In this document: positions 59,193-64,000 of the stretch, piece by piece
Numbering within the stretch: the stretch's first letter is position 1
Layout of the letters: each line of letters begins with the position of its first letter
Source: Nematostella vectensis
Taxonomy: Eukaryota > Cnidaria > Anthozoa > Actiniaria > Edwardsiidae
Assembly (NCBI RefSeq): GCF_932526225.1
Contig: NC_064043.1
Location: 12,956,085 to 13,020,084, forward strand
Direction of reading: 5' to 3'
Length of the DNA stretch: 64,000 nt
Notes under the pieces: generated by a model
Database searches by the model: none
Told to the model about the DNA's origin: nothing
The model's input: the letters and a program-made list of their open reading frames with translations, nothing else
Translations under genes and position numbers: made by a program

Positions 59193-59936
59193 TTGGCCTG
59201 GGGGGAGAGGTGTGTAGTCCATAGAAAGCTCGCTGTACCTAAAAGTATGAGATTTAGGGGTTGTAGTACTCTGAGACGACAAAGTAACCTGGGGGGAGGG
59301 GTAGTTAGTACTATTAAGGGACTAAGTAACCTGGGGGAAGGTGTAGTTAGTACTATTAAGGGACTAAGTAACCTGGGGGGAGGGATGGTTAGTACTATTA
59401 AGGGACTAAGTAACCTGGGGGGAGGGATGGTTAGTACTATTAAGGGACTAAGTAACCTGGGGGGAGGGATGGTTAGTACTATTAAGGGACTAAGTAACCT
59501 GGGGGGAGGGATGGTTAGTACTATTAAGGGATTAAGTAACCTGGGGGGAGGGATGGTTAGTACTATTAAGGGACTAAGTAACCTGGGGGGAGGGATGGTT
59601 AGTACTATTAAGGGACTAAGTAACCTGGGGGGAGGGATGGTTAGTACTATTAAGGGACTAAGTAACCTGGGGGGAGGGGTGGTTAGTACTATTAAGGGAC
59701 TAAGTAACCTGGGGGGAGGGGTAGTTAGTACTATTAAGGGATTAAGTAACCGAGAACTAGGGGGAGGGGTAGTTAGTACTATTAAGGGACTAAGTAACCT
59801 TGGGGGAGGGGTAGTTAGTACTATTAAGGGATTAAGTAACCGAGAACTGGGGGGAGGGGTGGTTAGTACTATTAAGGGACTAAGTAACCGGGGAAAGGGT
59901 AGATATTCAATGGGAAATCAAAGATATCTGATGTGA
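59193..59936. repeat. 42-bp minisatellite, about 15 copies
   Basis: The unit is ggactaagtaacctgggggg, agggatggttagtactatta, ag. Because 42 is divisible by three and the 6-bp variants (gaactaggggg type) also keep phase, one plus-strand frame stays open for 247 codons as a 14-residue repeat (GLSNLGGGMVSTIK). No start context, signal or homology supports it as a gene. Confidence 0.93.
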
Positions 59937-60014
59937 GAAAGCCAAATAGCCTAAGGGGAGAAGTTGTATAAGTCATTATCTTATTTGAGTTGAGAGGTGA
60001 ACACCTCTGCTTAC

Positions 60015-60998
60015 CACAGCTGTAAGGCGTTCTCTCACGTCGCTGGTAGCCCCTCTCTTGCTTTATACAAGCATTCACCCTCCCTTTCGCCCCATGTTTT
60101 CTGTGGGTCGCGTCGAAGCTCGCCTGCCTTGCTAAGGGTCTCGTCCCAGACCCTCGCGTGCTTCACAAGGTATTCGTCCCAGATGAGGGCCTGGGCGCCA
60201 TGACGGGCGCGAATCGCATTATGTTGAGCCAAGCACTCCTCAGTGTTAATTCGCACTGAATAAACCAGTTAAAATAATTGCATTATCAACCATGCTCATT
60301 AATATATTACCAGAAAATTAAACGTTATTACAGGGCTGCTCCTGAGAAACGTACCTGGAAATTGACTCTAAAAAATGGCAAAGGTTTAAAAATCAAAGCT
60401 TCAATCAAAAGATTGAAAATAGCGTGTGCAATTAAGAAAAATGTGTCCTTAAGATGAGGAATACAAGCGCTTTCTTTGTAGTTTAACCGTCAATTGTATT
60501 CGTGAGAGTTAATTTGTTAAATTCATCACACTCGTAATAAATTTTTGCCTGAAATGGAGAAATAATTGATTCTAATATATTTGTTTTTAAATTTTATTTG
60601 CTTCCTCCCACACCTTTAGGGAAAATCAAAGACTTGGTTTAAAAAAAGGGAATTGGTTTACCTGGCAAAAAAAATGGCTCGGAATGGAATGAAATTAGCG
60701 TTAGGAGAATTCGAATCTCAAAAAAAAGACCAAAAATAATTTTTTTTATTAAAGGATCTATTATTTAGGATCACAAGTGAGGTAAAAAGGCGTCTTTGAT
60801 TAGTTAAAACCCCCCTTTAAAACCCGTTCGCTTATGCCTATCACACTTGAAATATTTCCTCGCTGTCAAAATCATCCATCTAGTTACAGACGTTGGCATT
60901 TTGAGACACATACACACAGACGAACACTTACCTTGAGCGCTCGAAAGGTTGATAACAACCAGGAGACAAGGAAACAAACTCACAAGAAGAGAAACCAT
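60015..60998 (-). pseudogene. CAP/SCP gene copy 2: diverged, in-frame stop, no exon 3
   Basis: Exon 1 (60932-60998) encodes a signal peptide MVSLLVSLFPCLLVVINLSS; exon 2 (60015-60255) joins in phase 1 and encodes the CAP N-terminal half (TEECLAQHNAIRARHGAQAL, IWDEYLVKHARVWDETLSKA, EREGECLYK), ending at a donor in phase 2 as in the other CAP genes. In that frame a TGA at 60035-60037 interrupts what should read ...PAT-x-ENALQLW, equivalent to EEALSMW in copy 1. GEN reads GEC. No third exon with HFTQxxW is found down to the LINE at 59.1 kb. I call it a pseudogene; a real short product or a sequencing error are alternatives. Confidence 0.75.
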
Positions 60999-62096
60999 CT
61001 TTTACCCCAGGATCTTTATCTTACTTTCTTGGGCCGGCGAACTCGTCCTTCTAATTTCTACCGGCCCCACTACCAAGTATTTGTCAATGACCACTTACAG
61101 ATGTCAACGTGTGACTGATATCTGGAAAAGTGTGATAAATAATAGTTTTGTTTACGAAGATTTGTCTTGTAATTTTTTAGGTTGTCCAAGGGCATTCCGA
61201 AAGAAAAACAATCTACGAAAATATTTAGGAAATGATTTTAAATAGTGGCGCGTTGCTAAGTAGGTCATTCTCTTGATGAGCACTCAAAAAGAAACAGCTT
61301 GTTACCCATGAAGGTAATCTTATATCGTATGCAGTTGATTGGGAAATAGCTAAACTGATTGTCCAGGGCCAAATGGTATATCAATATTCCAGGGAATGGG
61401 AGAGTTTAAATCTTGATAGCGCCAAGTTTAAGTATTGTGTAAAGGTGGACAAAGACTGGGTTTACTAAGGGTGGTATCATTGCTCGTCCCAATCTTCGTA
61501 CCATAGGAAAATTTTAAATCGACCTCCGCACCACTACCATTTCAACACACACAGACCCATCACGCTAAATTATAAGCCTTATCTACTCCACATCCCCCTC
61601 ACCACCACTTTTACCTATACACCGTACCAATTTGTTCCCCACCAACACAGCAATTAGCCATCTCCCTACCACACAACATTATTATTATTATCATTATTTT
61701 TCTTTTTCACCTACCCACCACACTACCACAACCTATTCTATAGTCGCACTTTATCTTTTCACCACCCTCCACCACCTACTAGTCGAACCTATCCACCTTT
61801 TCACCGTAATTACATTACTACCATCTCCACTCTACATTACCTTACTAGCCATCCTTCACAATCACCCTCCAACATCACCATACCATATGATCACACGTCT
61901 TGGTACGAATACCCGATCCAAACCAAAAAGATCGTATAGCATACCAACCAAGATACTCTAACAATAACAACCGGCCCAAATGAAAACCCTAGCCATTTGT
62001 TATTAACATAAATTAATCATTACATAAAACAATTATTCGTGCAGTATGTTAATCATTGCGTGCAAGTGCGCGGGGTTTAGCCCATCACGTCCCATG
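60999..62096. other. intergenic DNA with a strongly G-poor stretch (about 61490-61990)
   Basis: From about 61490 to 61990 the plus strand is almost devoid of G (accaccac, ctaccac, cacaccatacc runs), producing a 109-codon frame at 61632-61961 with no recognised domain. No gene is called. Confidence 0.45.
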
Positions 62097-62317
62097 TCAG
62101 CATTATACTGTTATATAAGTAAATGTGGAAGAGCTCAAGTCAGCATTATAGTGTTATATAAGTACATGTGGAAGAGCTCAAGTCAGCATTATAGTGTTAT
62201 ATAAGTACATGTGGAAGAGCTCAAGTCAGCATTATAGTGTTATATAAGTACATGTGGAAGAGGTCAAGTCAGCATTATAGTGTTATATAAGTACATGTGG
62301 AAGAGCTCAAGTCAGCA
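62097..62317. repeat. 43-bp minisatellite, inverted-arm copy, about 5 units
   Basis: Reverse-complement units of the array at 56805-58166 (gtcagcattatagtgttata, taagtacatgtggaagagct, caa). Confidence 0.95.
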
Positions 62318-62405
62318 TAGCCTCCCTCGCAGGCGTTTTTAGGCAGGCATCGCTATTTCCGGGGAGCGAGCGACGCCTGCCTAAAAACGCCTGCGAGGGG
62401 GGCTA
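62318..62405. other. large near-perfect hairpin, right-arm copy
   Basis: Same 31-base stem as at 56724-56812, reverse-complemented; it again separates the 43-bp satellite from the CAP gene 3' flank. Confidence 0.9.
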
Positions 62406-62512
62406 AAGTCAGCATTTTAATGTTACTTAAAGTAACATGGTCGTAGAATGGCAAAAGTAACTACAGCCCTATCTATTGCAGTTCTATTTTTGTTTCACTG
62501 TGTATGAAACGT

Positions 62513-62640
62513 GAAGGCTCTATATAAGGAGGGAAGGAGGGCGAGCAAATATAACGATTTTGTCTTCTGAAACGTGAAGGTTCTATATAAGGGGGGAAGG
62601 AGGGCGAGCAAATATAACGGTTTTGTCTTCTGCGAAATGT
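62513..62640. repeat. 63-bp tandem duplication specific to the right arm
   Basis: gaaacgtgaaggctctatat ... ttttgtcttctg occurs twice (about 62513-62573 and 62574-62635), whereas the left arm has it once (about 56560-56625). Confidence 0.8.
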
Positions 62641-62764
62641 ATTAAAACATTGTACCCTTGTGTTTGAAAATAACCACTTACTAATATTTTGATAGCTTTA
62701 TTACTTTTGAGATCTTTTTGAATGGACAAATACATCGATAAAAACATTTTGACGCAACAGTTCT

Positions 62765-63738
62765 CTAGCACTCAACGTTCCTGCCAAACTGTCCGCCCCA
62801 GTTCCCCGAGGGTGAGTAGCGCGCCACCAGCCAGTTCCCTGACACAGCCACCCCGAGCCGACGGGTCGCCTTCCACGTGACTTGTGTGAAATGCATGAGG
62901 TGATAGGGGGGTAGTCTTGGGGGGTTGGCGCAATATCCTTCATCCTTGTAATCTATGAACTCGTCCATCCTGCCGGTGATTAAAGCATAACATAAACAAA
63001 AATAGACAATGTTCAATCCATGCTTACTTATACCTTATGAAATACAGAAATTGATTAAGAAAGAAATAATCTCTAAGACCAGTTACAAATGATGTCACCC
63101 TTAGCAGGTGTCTTAGGTACTCTTGACCTCAAGTCGTCGGTTCTTACATCATGGCGTTAGCTTGCCACATGTAAAGTAGGCGCGTGTCCAGGGGGGGGGT
63201 CAAAGGGGTCCGGACCCCACCCTGCTCATGTGACGAGATGATTTCGCCTCCGGTTGATTTCGGAAGATGGCTAATTTTATGAGTGCATTTAGATATAAAT
63301 GTTTCTAGATTTGGATCTAGTGTCCTATCACCAGAGCCACACCCCACAGTGCGCTTTTCTATAAAAACGCCCCTGTTGAGGCCCTCACTTCGGCTCTTAA
63401 ATCATTGTATAAGCTTACCAGATGCTAAGCGCCACGTCGGCTATTACATCATTGTACAAGCTTACAACATGCTGAGCGCCACTTCGGCTATGACATCATT
63501 GCATAAGCTTACCACATGCTAAGCGCCTCTTCGCACGTCGGCTCTGATATTATGGCGATGTTCTCACCCTCACGGCTCCTCATGTCATGGAACACCCCAG
63601 GGGGGAGGCGACCGGAGCTGAGTTTCTTGGCCCAGGCCTTGGCATGAGCCTCAAGGGTACCGTCCCACACTAGAGGGGGAGCGCCGTGCCTCTCGCGGTA
63701 TTTATTATGCTCCGCTAGGCAACTCACTCCAAATGCAG
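62765..63738 (-). CDS. secreted CAP/SCP protein, copy 3 (inverted twin of copy 1), 5' end off window
   Basis: Exon 3 is 62765-62969 and exon 2 is 63513-63738, on the minus strand, with the same boundaries and phases as copy 1. The visible protein is virtually identical to copy 1: one difference noticed in exon 2 (RERH for RERN) and none in exon 3. Conserved GEN, HFTQVTW and NWGGQF motifs are present and no disabling change is seen. Exon 1 with the signal peptide should lie near 64.8 kb, beyond the edge. Intron 2 carries the splice-donor minisatellite in only about three copies. Nearly complete identity, introns included, indicates a recent inverted duplication or gene conversion. Confidence 0.9.
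63410..63525. repeat. 47-bp splice-donor minisatellite, inverted-arm copy, about 3 units
   Basis: Reverse-complement of the array at 55115-55800; units read ataagcttaccacatgctaa gcgcca(c/...)cggctat. The terminal one is the genuine donor of exon 2 (63511-63512). Confidence 0.9.
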
Positions 63739-64000
63739 CTAAACAGAGAATATCATTAAAGACAAGCTGGCTAAAATACTAAACTAAACAGGCTACCCGT
63801 TCACTCATTTAGATTTTCCTTGCATATTTACTGGCTTCGTGCCATACAGTTGCGTACCCAGGATTGGCTGAGGGGGAGGGGGGTTGCGCAGTCATTGGCA
63901 TCATATGAAAAAAAACATAGTGTTTGAAGATTCCTTTATAAGAAATGACATACTTTTTGGCCGCCAAGGAGGTGCGCGCACCCTGCCCACCCCCCTGTGT

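Noticed and set aside
1-64000. tRNA, rRNA or snRNA genes
   Set aside because: I looked for clover-leaf A/B-box pairs and familiar rRNA/snRNA blocks and saw none convincing by eye; a tRNAscan/Infernal run would be decisive.

Overview
The window is nuclear DNA of an animal. Genes are split by GT-AG introns with consistent phases, intergenic DNA is rich in LINE fragments, MITE-like elements and minisatellites, and there are two 200-base assembly gaps. The gene repertoire (a secreted PAN/EGF/discoidin protein, a secreted TSP1-vWA protein with a hemicentin-like vWA domain, a CTHRC1-like collagen, CAP proteins, an intronless rhodopsin-class receptor) fits an anthozoan cnidarian such as a sea anemone. 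That assignment is inference from gene content and was not tested by a search.

Layout, left to right. 693-5855 (+): last nine exons of the oligosaccharyltransferase subunit/magnesium transporter TUSC3/MAGT1, whose introns hold a trinucleotide tract, a pogo/Tigger-like element and a 50-bp minisatellite. 5.9-12.2 kb: repeats, a LINE 3' end, two MITE-like elements, a gap. 12266-15980 (+): secreted PAN/apple-like, EGF, F5/8C protein in four exons. 16.4-17.8 kb: dispersed repeat and a broken Gypsy element. 18623-34710 (-): a 16-exon secreted protein (about 1047 aa) with a WSC-like Cys domain, six TSP1-type modules, a short helical region, a vWA domain and a hemicentin-like C-terminus. Its introns hold a 4-copy, roughly 1-kb tandem duplication, a 633-bp MITE, minisatellites and a 3.8-kb LINE. 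34.8-41.0 kb: mostly gene-poor. 41088-42677 (+): CTHRC1-like gene. 44-50.2 kb: segmental duplication carrying one intact GPCR gene (45967-46989) and one internally deleted copy. 51.2-52.4 kb: MITE-like elements. 53.7-64.0 kb: CAP-protein cluster with an intact + strand gene (53762-56427), a near-identical inverted copy running off the right edge, and a third, diverged copy between them carrying an in-frame stop.

The protein-coding genes other than TUSC3/MAGT1 and the GPCR all encode signal peptides, so the locus is dominated by secreted or extracellular-matrix products. I see no operon-like system, CRISPR array, tRNA or rRNA. The strongest unusual signals are structural: minisatellites seeded exactly at splice junctions in two unrelated genes, a tandem exon duplication that also made three dead half-exons, and a large inverted repeat with a near-perfect hairpin and different minisatellite copy numbers in its two arms.
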